64,000 nt of DNA from Hyaloscypha bicolor E (GCF_002865645.1 NW_020194544.1:186001-250000), one strand, 5' to 3'. Positions 1 through 12,735 are shown, numbered from the stretch's first letter. Notes: generated by a model from the letters alone, not told the origin. Program-made: numbers and translations.

Positions 1-1494
1 AAAGTATTAAATATAAAGAAATAATTAATACTAAAGCTAAAATTAATATTTTTTATAAAAAGATTTTTAGAAATATTAATAAAGTAATATATAATATTAT
101 AAATTATTAAATATTTACTATTATTAGAACTAAATTTAAATTTATAGAAATAATAAAGTTTAAAGCTAAAATTATAAATAAAATAGAATATAAAAATACA
201 TTTTCTATAATTAAAAAATCTTTAAAAATCCTATCTAATTAATTATTCTTAATAAAAATAAAAATAAAAATTATATATAAAAGTAATAGTTTATAGAATA
301 AAAGATTTACTAATCCTAAAAATAACTAGAATACTTATATTATTATAATTATTCTATTTTTAAAAAATACCGGGAAATAAAAGAAAGTAATAGTTTAAAA
401 ATACTAAACTTTTAGAATTAAGGAATTAAGTAATATAGAATAGAAAACTAAAAGTAAAAAGAAAATATAAAATCTAGTATTATAATTAGTAATAATATTA
501 GAAAAAATAGAAAAATACTAGGATTTCTTACTAATTCTTTTATTTTAGGTTTAAGAATTTAGAAAATTAATAATATTTTTATAGAAACTGAAATAAAAAA
601 GGCTTTAGTTAAAATATTATTAAGAATAGTTCCAGATTTAATAAAAAAGGAAATAAAAAGAATATTAAATAAAAATATTTCTAAAAAAAAAAATAGTATT
701 TCCTAATAATAAAGAAATATATTTCTAAAGCTATAAAATATAGAACCCAAAACTAGAAAGAATTCTAAAATATATAGAAGCTTAAGAAAAATATATTAAA
801 ATATTAAATAAAAAAGTATTTTTTATATTTAAATAAAAAAAAGCTAAATAGGAAAGTTATAAACTCTAGAAATTAAATAAAAAGAATACTATAGAAAATA
901 GTTATAGCTTTTAAAGAAAATAATAATAATTATAGTTTATTTCTAGTTATAGGAATATATAAAATAAAGAATAAGAAAATTTAATTAGTAAATACTAATA
1001 ATAAAATAGAAAAAGGTTTTGGTAAATATCTGAACTAATTTAAAAGATTTAAAGCTAAAGAATACTTATAGAAATATATTAGGAAATATAAGAATTACTT
1101 TTTATTAAGAATATTAGCTATTTTAAAAGATTTATAATTTATTCCGAATTATCTTAAATAATTAGATATTAGAGACTAGCTCTAAAAAAACTAGCTATAT
1201 TTCAAGAATTAATAATTAATTAAAAAGATATAATTATATTTAATTAGAAAAAAATAGAAAAAGTTTATAAGAATATTAGTTTACTTATTCTAATTAAAAC
1301 AATTAAATATAAGGCCTAATAAGAAAAAGAATTTCTTATATTTTAAAGCTCTAGTACTAATAGTAATAAAAATATTATTAAAATATCTAAATTATAAAAT
1401 CTTTAAGAAATATAATAGATTTTATTAAAATCTATAATTCTTAATTATAAAAAAGATTACTAGAACTTATAAACTAATTAATATTATTATAAAA

Positions 1495-1830
1495 ATGAAT
1501 TTAATAATTCTATAAAATACTAACCTATTCTTATTTATTAATAAAATCTTAAAGAAATTTATTAGATATATTTATATTTTTTTAATTAATTTCTTTTCTA
1601 AATATAATTAACTTATATTAGATACTTATAATAGGAATTTAATTATATTTATAATATCTTTAAAACTATTAAAAATAACTATATTATTTTAGAGAACTAT
1701 TAATTCCGTTATATAATTTATATAAATTATTATAATTATTCTAGAGAATCTATTTCCCAAAATTACTATATTATTTATTAATAATATTAGAATTAAAGAA
1801 CCTTATATAAACTATAATAAATAGTTTATT
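1495..1830 (+). pseudogene. Ty3/gypsy reverse transcriptase core, copy A
   Basis: One frame starting at 1,495 reads through the RT core if TAA/TAG are taken as former Gln/Trp codons. The FFSGYDQ-type motif reads F-F-S-E-Y-N-stop-F, and the TNSVAQF-type motif reads T-I-N-S-V-I-stop-F. The catalytic F-x-D-D box at 1,774-1,785 reads F-I-N-N, so both metal-binding aspartates have become Asn through GAT-to-AAT changes. The same frame is found at 30,022 in copy B. In gypsy elements this enzyme copies the RNA into cDNA; here it is dead. Confidence 0.85.
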
Positions 1831-3207
1831 TTATTTAATATTCGGTATTTTATATTCTAATATCTTTAAAACCTAAATATAACCTTAAATAGAATTAAAT
1901 AAACTAAAGCTAGTATTAAAGAAAGATTATAATTCTATTATAATAATATAATTATTATTAGCTTTATTAATAGAATATTTAGAAAAAGCCTTTTAAGTTT
2001 AGGAATTATTAAAATCTTAAAATAAGAATATTATAATAATATAATTAAAAATAAAGCATTTATTAGAATTATTATTTATTATTATATTCAAATTAAAAAC
2101 TTTATAATTATTACTAAACTTATTTATTACTTAATAAGAAAAGATATAATATAAAACTAGAATAATAAATAAATATAAGCTATATAAATTCTTTAAAAAA
2201 AGCTTATTATTATTTTAATATTTTATAAATTATATTATAATTTATTAGAAAGTTAGGAAATAATTATATTAGTAATAAATACTAGTCTAAATAAATAAAA
2301 TAAAACTCTTAGTTAATATAATAATAAAGAAAAAAAGAAAGTTATATAATATAAATCTAGAATCTAAAATAATACTAAATAGAAATATAATATTATTAAA
2401 AGAAAATATTAAAAACTAGTAAAATATTTATAGAAAATATAATTCTAATTATATAAAGTTTATTTTATCTTTAAACTAGATACTAATATACTTATTATAT
2501 AGCTAAATAAAGTAGCTATAGATTTTTTTAAAACTCTAGTTATTTACTAGCTAATATAGATTTAATTATTTAATTTTAAAATCAAATATATTAAAGAAAC
2601 TAAATATATTATTACTAATAGATTATTAAGATACCTATAATAAGAAAATATTATTAAAGATAATAAGAATATTAATAAATAATTAATAATAGAACTTAAT
2701 ATTATTAGAATAATACTTATTAGATAAAAAGTTTAATTATAAGAAATAGTTCCGGTTTAGTTATATAATATTATTTTAAAAAATTAGACTTCTAAGACTT
2801 TTACTAGATATTTAAATAACAGTATCTAGTTATTAGAACTTAATAATTAAAGCTTTATTATATCTAGAAATAAATTAGTAATATTAAAAAATAGTAATAT
2901 CCGGAAATTATATAATAAAGATTATAGCCTTTTATATATAACTTTTAATAAAATAGTAAATAATAATACTAATTCCTATATTTTATTTAATAATCTGACT
3001 ATTTTACTAGATTCTTTAAATAATAGCTATTTCGAATAATATTAGAATATTATATAATATTTTAGAATATTTTTTAAATTAAAAGAAATATTTAAAGCCG
3101 AGTTTCAAAAATTAAATAAAAAAGCTTTAAATTATAATATAAGTAATTAATTACTATAAAGAATTATATCTAAAGTATATCTATCTTAATTTATTATTAA
3201 TAACTAA

Positions 3208-3456
3208 GAATAAAGAGAAATTATTATTAAAGAGCTATATAATAAAATTAGATATATTAGAAAAAAGAATACTTTTTATTTAGTAACTAGTTATTATTAT
3301 TAGAAAAGTTATTATAATTATATATAAAAGTATATTAGTATTTATAAAGTCTATTAATATAAGATTAAAAAAAAATAAGAAAAAGCTTTATATTTAATAA
3401 AAGCTATATTTTTTTTCTATTACCTTAGGATTAATAGAATTAAATTACTAGATTAT
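3208..3456 (+). pseudogene. Gypsy integrase zinc-binding (HHCC) domain, copy A
   Basis: A frame through 3,208-3,450 keeps the spacing of the retroviral-type integrase zinc-binding domain. The two His positions (3,238 and 3,253) and the two Cys positions (3,343 and 3,352) all read Tyr, the product of CAT/CAC-to-TAT/TAC and TGT/TGC-to-TAT/TAC transitions. The domain lies downstream of the RT core, as expected in gypsy pol. The coding trace is then cut by the gag-only LTR element at 3,457 and resumes at 5,232. The equivalent uninterrupted stretch is at 31,900-32,050 in copy B. Confidence 0.8.
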
Positions 3457-3688
3457 TATAATAGCTAGTATTATATAATTAGTTTTAGTTAAAGGAATTA
3501 GTTTTAGCTAAGGTTCCAAGTTATAGTTTAAACTAAGCTCGCTTTTAAAGCTCGGTATTTTAGTAGTTTTAGCTATACTTACTTATTTATTACTATATCT
3601 TATTTTTTTTTCTTAGCTTTAAATCCTTAAGATATAGAAAATTTTTAATTTTTAAGCCTTATTTTATTACTTTATTCCTGTTATTATA
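3457..3688 (+). repeat. 5' LTR of the gag-only element
   Basis: This 232-bp terminal repeat is a RIP-mutated version of the solo LTR at 22,578-22,800. Its first 20 bases, TATAATAGCTAGTATTATAT, differ from the solo LTR only by C-to-T and G-to-A changes. The original TG...CA ends now read TA...TA. Confidence 0.92.
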
Positions 3689-3989
3689 TTATTTAAAGCT
3701 CCTATATTCTTAATAGCAGATATTAGTATTATAAATCCTATAATCTTTTATTATTATCTATTTATTTATCTAATTAGTAGAATACTACTTCTAATACCTT
3801 TATTCTATCTGGCTTAGTAAAGTATTATACTATTCCCAAGTACCTATTCTATTATTATCCGGCCTACTAGAGGATACCCCTATTTTTATGATTTTTTAAT
3901 ACTAACTTTACTAATATTTCCTTAAGAATAGATCCTATTCTCTAATCTCAAGTCTAATATAAGTTTAATAGCCTATATTTGGAAATTAC

Positions 3990-4845
3990 TATTTTATAAA
4001 TAGCTCTTATAAAATCCCAAGCTTCCCGGCCCTATCCAAAGCTCTCTAATCCTAAGAAGTTTACTAGAAATACCTATAAATTTAATACCTGGCTTCTATT
4101 AATTAAAGCAAAGCTAGCTATTAATAATATAGTAATTAGAGATACTATAGCTCAATTCTACTATATTTACCTGAACCTTAATTTGTCTATCTAATTTATA
4201 GTTTTGCTATAGCTCTCTTATATAAAGTATACTTAATTATAGGACTACTAAATAATCCTGGATTAGCTTTTACGGGTATATAATAATCCAAATAAGTAAT
4301 CGGAAACTAAAAACAAGCTTTATACCCTCTGCTAAAGTAATAATTCTTTTCCTGCCTATATTACTAAGTTTAAATATATCCTATATAAAGTAAATAGCCA
4401 AAGCTAGCCAGATATTAATAAAATTTCCAGCTTTCGTAATAGTCTCAATTCCGTAATTCGCTCTCGTTTGGCCTAATAGCTTATACTATTTAGGGTTTAC
4501 TCTAATTTCCTATATACGATTTAGTAGCTTTTATTAAAAATAGCCGCTTTGCTATACTAGACTACTTCTAGAATTACTAGTAATCCTATAGATATTAGTA
4601 AACTAATAATTAGTACTCTTATATTAAGCCCAGTACCTATTTGCCAGGACTATTAAAAATCTGGTTAGTACTTTAGATATAGTTCCTATAGCTACTAGAT
4701 AAAGAACTATCTCTAGTTACCTATAAGTATTCCTAATTCTAGTAAACGGGTTATAATTACTATAGTTAATAATAATTCTAGTAATAATTCTAGTAAATCT
4801 GGAAAAGGGCTAATATTAGATCCGGCTTTTAATTATATATAGAGG
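3990..4845 (+). pseudogene. Retrotransposon gag protein with zinc knuckle, RIP-degraded
   Basis: A single frame can be followed from about 4,020 to a stop near 4,842, broken only by TAA/TAG/TGA that RIP could make from CAA/CAG/TGG. It resembles fungal gypsy-type gag: a capsid-like helical region containing D-T-I-A-Q-F-Y, then R-N-S-L-N-S-V-I-R-S-R-L-A near 4,445-4,485, then a nucleic-acid-binding knuckle. The knuckle at 4,669-4,710 keeps C-x2-C-x4-H-x4-C spacing, but all four zinc ligands are now Tyr. The N-terminal boundary is uncertain. Gag would package the element's RNA; no pol follows it. Confidence 0.82.
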
Positions 4846-4994
4846 GCTAATTTTATAACTAGTAATTAGAAATAGGGTTCTTTTCCTTTATTTTATTATT
4901 TTATTATACTTGCTTTAGCTTTTCTTTTATTCTTCTATATTCTTTTAATATCCTAGTATTTGGGGTCGAGCTTTTTTTTAAAGGAAAGAAATAA

Positions 4995-5226
4995 TATAAT
5001 AGCTAGTATTATATAATTAGTTTTAGCCAAAGGAGTTAGTTTTAGCTAAGATTCCAAGCTATAGTTTAAACTAAGCTCGCTTCTAAAGCTCGGTATTTTA
5101 GTAGTCTTAGCTATACCTACTTATTTACTACTATACCTCACTTCTCCTCCTTAGCTTTAAATCCTTAAGATATAGGAAATTATTAATCTTTAAGCCTCGT
5201 TTTATTACTCTATTCCTGCTATTATA
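4995..5226 (+). repeat. 3' LTR of the gag-only element
   Basis: This 232-bp direct copy of 3,457-3,688 keeps slightly more C and G than the 5' copy. It ends at 5,226 and is followed by the ATTAT target duplicate, after which the gypsy integrase trace of copy A resumes. Confidence 0.92.
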
Positions 5227-5985
5227 ATTATAAAGAATATAACTTATTAATTATTATTAGAAATAATTTCTTAGAATAAATTAAAGCTAAATCTTTAAAG
5301 AACCTAACTAGTAAGAAGATTACTAAGTTTATTTAAAAAGAAATCGTTTATAGATATAGTTTATTTAAATAGCTTAAGGTAAATAGTAAATCGGAATTTA
5401 AAGAAATAGTAATTTAGGAACTTAATAAGCTAAGAATTAATAGAATTATTATTTTGACTTATAATTTCAAGAGAAATAATATAATTAAAATAGGATATTA
5501 ACTAATTATTTAAATACTTATTATATTTATAATAAATAAAATAAAGCTTTAAATTAATTTACTATTATATATTCTATTTATTAACTAAATTACTATATAT
5601 AAACAAACTAGATTTATTTCCTTTTATATAATCTATAATAAAAAAGCTATATTATTTATAGAAATATATTTTCTAATCTAAAAAATATTTAAATAAGATA
5701 AAATCTATAATAGAGAAATATTTCTAGAAATATATATAAAATAAATATTAATAAGAGATAAAAATATTAAAGAAACTAGAATAAAAAAGAATAGAAAATA
5801 CTAAAAGAGAAAGAAATAATTTAATATTATTTATTAGATTTATTTAAAGTTTACTTCTAAAAAAGATCTAATTCTTATATATAATATTAAATTAATAAAT
5901 TAAAACAAGTTAAGAAATATAAAGCTATTATATTACTAGCTTAGTTTATATAAAATAAGATATATAAATTAATTAAAAGAATATC

Positions 5986-6285
5986 TATTAGTATAGCTAT
6001 TTCTTTAGGAGTTATATATATAATTACGGGATACGGGATACGGGATACGGGATATAAGTAATAGGATATAAGTAATGAGATATAGGATATAGTTATATAA
6101 CCTTGCGTTCTATTAGTAACTTGACTAGTAGACTAGATCCCTTTAGGCTTAGTAGATTTAGGAATCGCATATTAATACTATAATACTATAATTCTTATTT
6201 CTAAATAATAATAACTTTATTAACTATATATAAATAGTATTTCACGACTTATATAATAATACTATATATTACTAGTAAACTAATA
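5986..6285 (+). repeat. 5' LTR of copia copy D, with internal CGGGATA tandem repeats
   Basis: This 300-bp LTR contains four tandem CGGGATA-type heptamers (about 6,028-6,054), then degenerate GATATAAGTAAT-like repeats. The 3' LTR has three heptamers. The LTRs of the reverse copy keep the array in mutated form. Confidence 0.88.
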
Positions 6286-6792
6286 CTAATTAGTTTATAT
6301 ATATAGATTAGAGAATAGAATCTTTTGAGCTAAAGAAGTATCCGGTAGCCTAAAAGAGAAAATAGCTAGCTCTTACTAAGAACTAAGAACTATTCTATTA
6401 AAGAGGGAAATTACTCGTTAACTTTACGAAATATCCGGTAGTCTAAAGAAGAAGACTCTAGTTCTTACTAATTAATAAGCGATTAGCTACTTAATTATTT
6501 ATTTATTTAACTATTTATTATTTTTTAAAACTAACTTCTTTTAGCCCTAAGACTATTTTCTTAGAACCTATCTTTTCTACTTATATAATACCCGTATTTA
6601 CGAGATACTCTTTCCGGAATATATACTTTATATATATCCTTAAAGCTCTTTAACTACTACTTTAATTTTATTATTAAATTAAGTTCTTTAAGCTTTAGAC
6701 TTTCCCGGAATTATAATATTTCACTTTCTAAATTTCTTATTATAGATAAAATATTTAAGGGCGAAATATTTACTTTAATACTTATAATATTT

Positions 6793-6880
6793 CTAGATAT
6801 CTAGGATATCTGGTATCTAAACCAGGTATCTAGTATCTGAACTAGATATCTAGTATCTAAACCAGGTATCTAGATATCTT
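6793..6880 (+). repeat. Tandem repeat in the leader of copia copy D
   Basis: Short units built around GATATC, GGTATC and CTAGTATCT are repeated head to tail between the 5' LTR and the gag region. Their function is unknown. A related TATC-rich string occurs just inside the 3' end of the reverse copia copy near 56,840-56,870. Confidence 0.6.
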
Positions 6881-6989
6881 TACTACTAAACCCTTTTTAT
6901 AAACTTATTATAAACTACCTTATCTTTAAACCTCTCTTATTATAAATTATATATATATTAAAAAGAGCTTAATTCTAGGGATTTAGTAT

Positions 6990-9900
6990 AATAGAACTAT
7001 AAGATAAATATATATAGGTAAAGAAGTAGAAAGGTAATATTAATCTAATTACCTATAGTAATAAGGAAGTTCTAGATTACCTTAATACTAGACTATTCTA
7101 GTATAAGATAAAGAAGTTAACTAATAATAATCTCTGGGAATTATTTAAGGAGAATTTTAGTAATTTTAACCTTAAAATACTTAATTATCTAGATTAATAT
7201 ATATTATATAAATTATAAGCTACTTTATAATATAGTAGTATTTATATTAAATAAAATAATAAGAGACTTACTATTATATAGTTCTTAGTTAATACTATTT
7301 AGGAAGAAGAATAATATACCTGGATTATAGCTAATATTATTACTACTAGACTAGACCTTAATATAAGCCCTATTACCTTATTATATATATTTTTTAATAA
7401 TAGTATTATAAGAAATTAATAAACTAAACTAATTATTACTTATATTTCTTTATTATCTATAATTACTTTTACTAGTACTAGACTATAGAAAGCTAGTAAT
7501 AATAGATTTCTACTACTTTTACTATCTTTACTATCTTTAAATAGCTCTTTAGCTAGCCCTCTTACTATAAAGCTAATTAGAGAAATAATAAAGATATATA
7601 CTAAGATATAGAAATATAATAAAACTAATAATAGTTTTAACTAAAAACTTATTATTTTCCTTAATATTTACTAATATATAAAGCTTTTATAAAAGGTATT
7701 AGTAAGAGCTTTTCCTACTATATTAAAAGAACTAGTATAAGATTACTTTTATAATAACTAGCTCTCTTAATATATATATAAAGAGGCCTATATAAATATT
7801 TATAGCTTTTTTAAAGGCTCTGGTTTCTAATATTAAAACTTAGATAAGTGAAATACTATTATAATAGTAACTATAATAGCTTAATACCCTAAAAAAACAA
7901 TATTTAAGCTTATCTAATTACTAATTAATAACCTATATAAATTGTAATATAAACTAGTACCTGTCCTATAAAATACTAAATTCCTATATAATAAGATTAT
8001 TACTTCTTATTAAGGTATACTAATATACTAATATATAGTCTCGGATTCTTTTCCTAATCTCGGCTAACTTATTAATAAACTCTAATTATTTATTACTATC
8101 TATAAGAAGAAATAATAGATTAATACCGAGATTCTCTTTACTAATTAATAATACTATTCTTAAAACCCTCTAAACTATTACCTGTCCGGAAATTATTAAT
8201 ACGGACCTAGCTATAACTTTAGAACCTGTAATAACTACTTTAAGTCCTATAATTATAATAATTATACTCCGAAGTTATATTTTATATATAAGAGACCTAA
8301 ATACTACTTATAAAAGTATATACTAGAGAAATAAGAGGCTAAGAAGGCTTAATTTAAGAATAGAAATATTTACTAATTTAGATCCCGAAATATTCATAAC
8401 TTTAATAAATACTTTAGTAATACTTATATATAGTATATTACTAAATTTAAAGAAAAAAAGAATAATAAGAATAGTAAAAATAAACTAGTAAGTAATACTT
8501 TTAAAGCCTTACTAGCGGAAATAAATAAAAGAAAGAAATATTATTCTAATTCCTATTTTACTTTTATTAAGAGCTTCCTAGTTACTCTTATAGCTCCTAT
8601 TTTTACTATTCCTATAACTAATACTTTTATAAATAACCTCATTTCCCTTTCCCTTATATACTAGATAATAAGTAAAAACTATACCTTAGAGCTTATTAAA
8701 TAAATAGAAAACGCCCAGATATTTATAATTAATAATATATTAAGATATAATACTTACTATTTTTATAAAGTTATAATTAATACCGAAGTCTCTAGATTCT
8801 TAATTACTAGTTCTAACTAATTCCAAGCTTTATAGTAAACTAATAGTAGTATCTAACTTAATAAAATTACTAAAGGTTAAGTTAATATCTAGTTTAGTAT
8901 TAGATCTATATTTTCTATTAGATCTATAATAATAAGAATATTAATTAGGTAAGTATAATTTCATATTATACTTATAAAAACTCTATTTTTACTTAGCTTA
9001 GCTAATATAAATAAGCTAGAAGTCTATTTTAATAATCTTACTAATTATCTTATTACTTTTAATAAATGTTTTATATTTATAATATAATGTTTTAGATATT
9101 CTTTCTTGCTTTAGAATACTACTTTATAAAGCTTTATTTCCGAATTCTTTATTTATAACTCTTGCTTTCTTATAGAAGTCAAATTATAATATCTATATTA
9201 TTATTTTAGTTATTTATTTATTAGTAAGCTTTGAAATATACTAGAATAAGTAGGCTATAATATTAATATAGAAGCCCTTAAGTATTTTATAAAATACTAT
9301 AAGTAATACTAGAAATTCGAATAATTATTAGGATAATTTAAGTTTAATTTAAGAGATAATATTAGCTTTAATTACTTTATTATTATTAATATTTTCTATA
9401 TTTCCGGTAAGCTTATACTTTATATTATTAATAAAGATACTAGATATTAAGCCGGCTAATAGCTTTAAAATATTAGTATATTATATACTTGGGATACCCT
9501 AAAATAGTATTAGATTAATACTTATTTAGGCTCTCCTAATTAAATTATAGTAAATACCGGAAAGCAGTTTACTAGTAAGAAGTTCGCTTAGCTTGCGAAT
9601 ATTATAGGAACCAAGATTAAAATTATTCCTATAGAAGCTTATAATTCCATCGGAATTATAGAATATTACTATAGCCTAATTTAATATATTTACCTTATTA
9701 TTATAGCTAAAATTAATAGAATTAATAAGAATACCGTATTTTAAATAGCTTTTAAGGCTATTAATAATTCTATTAAACCCGATAGTATTATTCTAACTTT
9801 CTTAATTTATAATACTTTACTTTAAATAACTAAATATAATACCCTATTACTAACTATATTATAGTAATTAGTAGTACTTAAAAAAGTAATAATAGAAATT

Positions 9901-11870
9901 TAGAAACTTTAAACTAGATACCAGATTATAAATACCCTAAATACCCGAAATAGTCCTAGTATTACTAATATTTATAAACTTTCCTTAAATTCGGATATTC
10001 TTATATAATATAAAGAGAATACCGGTTAACCTAGTAATTAGAATAGGCTATATAAGCTAGTAGCCGTTAATAGAAAGAACTATATACTAGCTCTATTATA
10101 TAGTAATATTACTTTTTATTTAATCTTTATAAAGCCTTTTTATATAAAAGATATTAAGGTTATTACTAATAGCCTCAAACCTAAACCTGTTCCCGAACTT
10201 TATAATAAGGCCAAAAGTAATATAAGTATAATTTCTCCTGCTATTTCTGCTATTTTATTAAAGTATAATAAAGAATACCCTTATAAGAACCCGGATATTA
10301 TAGTATTTCTATAAAATAATAACCTATATAAGAATTCCCGTTAAGTTAAAGTTACTAGCCTCCTAGAAAAGAGTATATTTGAGGTTATTCTTAGATCTTA
10401 GATACTAAAAAAGATATATATTTTTAATTCCTGGTTTATTAATAAGATTAAAAACAAGAATATAAAGAGAGAGTTTAAGAAGTCGAGACTAGTTATTTAG
10501 GCTTATAATAATAGTAAAAAACATATAATATTAATATAATTACTTATTATTTAATATATTAGCTAGAGAATTATTTTTAGTATTACTATTATAATAATAG
10601 ATACTATAGAGCTATATTTATATAATATCTTATAAGCTTATATCTAATTAATAACCTTACTTAACTATAATTTTTATATTAACTTATCTTATAAGCTTAC
10701 TAGAGAGCTAAATCTAAATAATAATTCGGTTCTAAAAGTTATAAAACTACTATATAGTATACTAGAAGCTAGGAACTACTAGTTTAAGACTTATTATTCT
10801 TATTATATTAATAAGCTTTCTATAAAATAGTTAACTTATAACTCTTATCTCTTCTATAATAAGTAATTCTTTAGAATTATTAGCCTTTAAACTAATAATA
10901 CCCTATTTATTAGAAATAATAATTTTACGAAAATAAAGTAACTAAAGCTCTAAAAGGCTAAATTCTTAGCTAAAAAGTATAAATGCCTTACTATTAATTA
11001 TAATCTCAAGTTTAATAGAGGTATTATTTATATGAATATTACTAGAATTACTTTTATTTAGGAATACTAGTATAAAAACCTCCGAATTATTTCTATAAAG
11101 AATACTACTATTATAAGTAATAGAGGTACTATTTATTAAAATCTCTCTATTAAGAACTAATATATTACCTAATATACTAGAGAAGTATATATTATATTAG
11201 TCTATTAACTAGAAGCTTTATATAATCTATTAATTATTACTCAAGCTATTAAATCCTCGGAAACTAATATAAAGATATTTAATAAGTATATTTAATAGCA
11301 AATTAAGAATATTACTAGAAAACTAAGATTTATAAAGCTAGTAAAGAAATCCTTATATTTAATTATTTTTATAAATGCTTTATTTATAAATAATAGAGAT
11401 TTCTTTTCTCAAATCAAATATATTATAGTTTTAGTAAACGGAACTAGATATACTAATATTATTTACTAGTTCTCTACTAAATATAAGAGAGTTACTAGAA
11501 GTATTCTAGCTTCGGAACTCTATAGTATGGCTTATGGCTTTAATATAGGTGCTTTAGTCAAATCTATAATTAATAGAATACTAGAAATAGAACTACTACT
11601 AATAGTCTATATAGATTTAAAGTTATTATATAAATGCCTCATTAAATTAGGAACTACTCGAGAAAAGTATCTAATAATTAATATAATATACCTTTACTAG
11701 GTATATAAATAACGAGAGATTATAGAAGTCAAATAAATTAAGGGAGAATTAAATCCTATTAATTCTATAACGAAATTAAAGCTAATAAATGCCCTCAAGT
11801 ACCTAATTAATACAAATACTATATAATTAGATATAGAGAAATAGGTTAAGTATAAATAGGACAGGAAATA
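6990..11870 (+). pseudogene. Copia gag-pol polyprotein, RIP-degraded (copy D)
   Basis: Three segments are diagnostic. At 8,279-8,330 a Cys-rich box reads Y-F-I-Y-K-R-P-K-Y-Y, matching the C-F-x-C-K-x-x-G-C nucleocapsid motif of fungal copia gag after Cys-to-Tyr changes. At 9,544-9,865 the integrase core reads V-N-T-G-K-Q-F (Asp of VDxGKQF now Asn), then E-A-Y-N-S-I-G-I-I-E, retaining the catalytic Glu. At 11,440-11,830 the RNase H region carries L-A-S-E-L-Y, then I-D-L-K-L-L-Y-K-C-L and L-G-T-T-R-E-K. Integrase before RT/RNase H is the copia order. Numerous TAA/TAG stops make it non-functional. Outer limits are approximate. Confidence 0.87.
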
Positions 11871-12065
11871 GATATATAGGATAAGAGAATATTATAAGAA
11901 GGGAAGTTATATATAAAAGGCCGCGGCCTTTAATATATAACTAAAACCTCGGAAGTAATATAAATATATAAAGTATTTGGGAAATCTAGTACTAGGCCGG
12001 GTTAGGGAATTTGTATATAATTAGAGGAAGATACTGTTTTTTTTGCGTTTTTAGAGAGTTTCTAG

Positions 12066-12358
12066 TATTAGTATAGCTATTTCTTTAGGAATCACATATA
12101 TAGTTACGGGATACGGGATACGGGATATAGATAATGAGATATAGGTAATGAAATATAGGATATAGTTATATAACCTCGCGTCTTATTAGTAACTCGACTA
12201 GTAAACTAGATCCCTTTAGGCTTAGTAGATTTAGGAATTATATATTAATATTATAATACTATAATTCTTATTTCTAAATAATAATAACTTTACTAATTAT
12301 ATATAAATAGCATTTTATGACTTATATAATAGTACTATATATTACTAGTAAACTAATA
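12066..12358 (+). repeat. 3' LTR of copia copy D
   Basis: This 293-bp LTR directly repeats 5,986-6,285. It is preceded by the purine-rich AGAGAGTTTCTAG, also found next to the matching LTR of the reverse copy. Confidence 0.88.
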
Positions 12359-12605
12359 ATACCCTATATTAGAAAAGCTTAATAGTATTATATTTTAAAA
12401 AATATATACTAGAAATTAATTTAAATAATTTATTAAAAGAAATAGATTCTAGTATTTTCCTAAAAATAAAGTTAATAATAAATATATATTTATAAATAAA
12501 TATTTTAAAATAAATATAGAATTAGAAAAGGAAATAATTATAAAATATTATAAATAAAATAGTATTTAGGAAATCGAGAAAGCTATTAGTATTATTATAT
12601 ATATT

Positions 12606-12735
12606 TGTCACGTGTGGCTGTCACGTGACTACGATCTAGCCATTTAATTATAATTAGGCATATTTACCGTACGGTGAATACTATAGTCTTTTGGTCTAGT
12701 AAACTATAGTACGAGCCTAATTCTCACACGTTATA
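12606..12735 (+). mobile_element. 130-bp LTR-like/SMART-like element, nearly free of RIP
   Basis: A 130-bp unit begins TGTCACGTGTGG and ends CACACGTTATA, and is flanked by a perfect 5-bp duplication ATATT (12,601-12,605 and 12,736-12,740). Copy B lacks it at the matching site (about 33,066). Its sequence is normal in CpA and TpG although it lies in heavily mutated gypsy DNA. A second copy is at 55,775-55,903 with a different target duplication. It contains the palindrome GTCACGTGAC and no ORF. A solo LTR of a small-LTR family is the likeliest reading; a MITE is possible because the ends share an inverted ACGTGTG. Confidence 0.85.

Larger units (their letters stand above)
3457..5226 (+). mobile_element. 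Gag-only (TRIM-like) LTR retrotransposon nested in copy A
   Basis: Two direct repeats, 3,457-3,688 and 4,995-5,226 (232 bp each), bound a 1.77-kb insertion. The flanks carry a perfect 5-bp target duplication ATTAT (3,452-3,456 and 5,227-5,231), and copy B has a single uninterrupted site here. A purine-rich stretch (about 4,979-4,992) sits directly before the 3' repeat, as a polypurine tract would. The interior holds one recognisable gene, gag; I see no protease, RT or integrase trace and there is no room for them. RIP is lighter than in the surrounding copy A. Mobilisation would have needed enzymes from another element. Confidence 0.92.
5986..12358 (+). mobile_element. Full-length Ty1/copia retrotransposon, copy D, nested in gypsy copy A
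   Basis: Direct repeats 5,986-6,285 and 12,066-12,358 bound a 6.37-kb element. The flanking 5-mers ATATC (5,981-5,985) and ATACC (12,359-12,363) match except for one transition, so they are probably a mutated target duplication. Coding order fits copia: gag with a Cys/His motif (~8.28 kb), integrase (~9.54-9.87 kb), RT, then RNase H (~11.44-11.83 kb). RIP is clearly lighter than in the surrounding gypsy DNA; many codons still read correctly. A reverse copy lies at 56,350-62,734 and a fragment near 44.3-44.8 kb. Confidence 0.93.
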
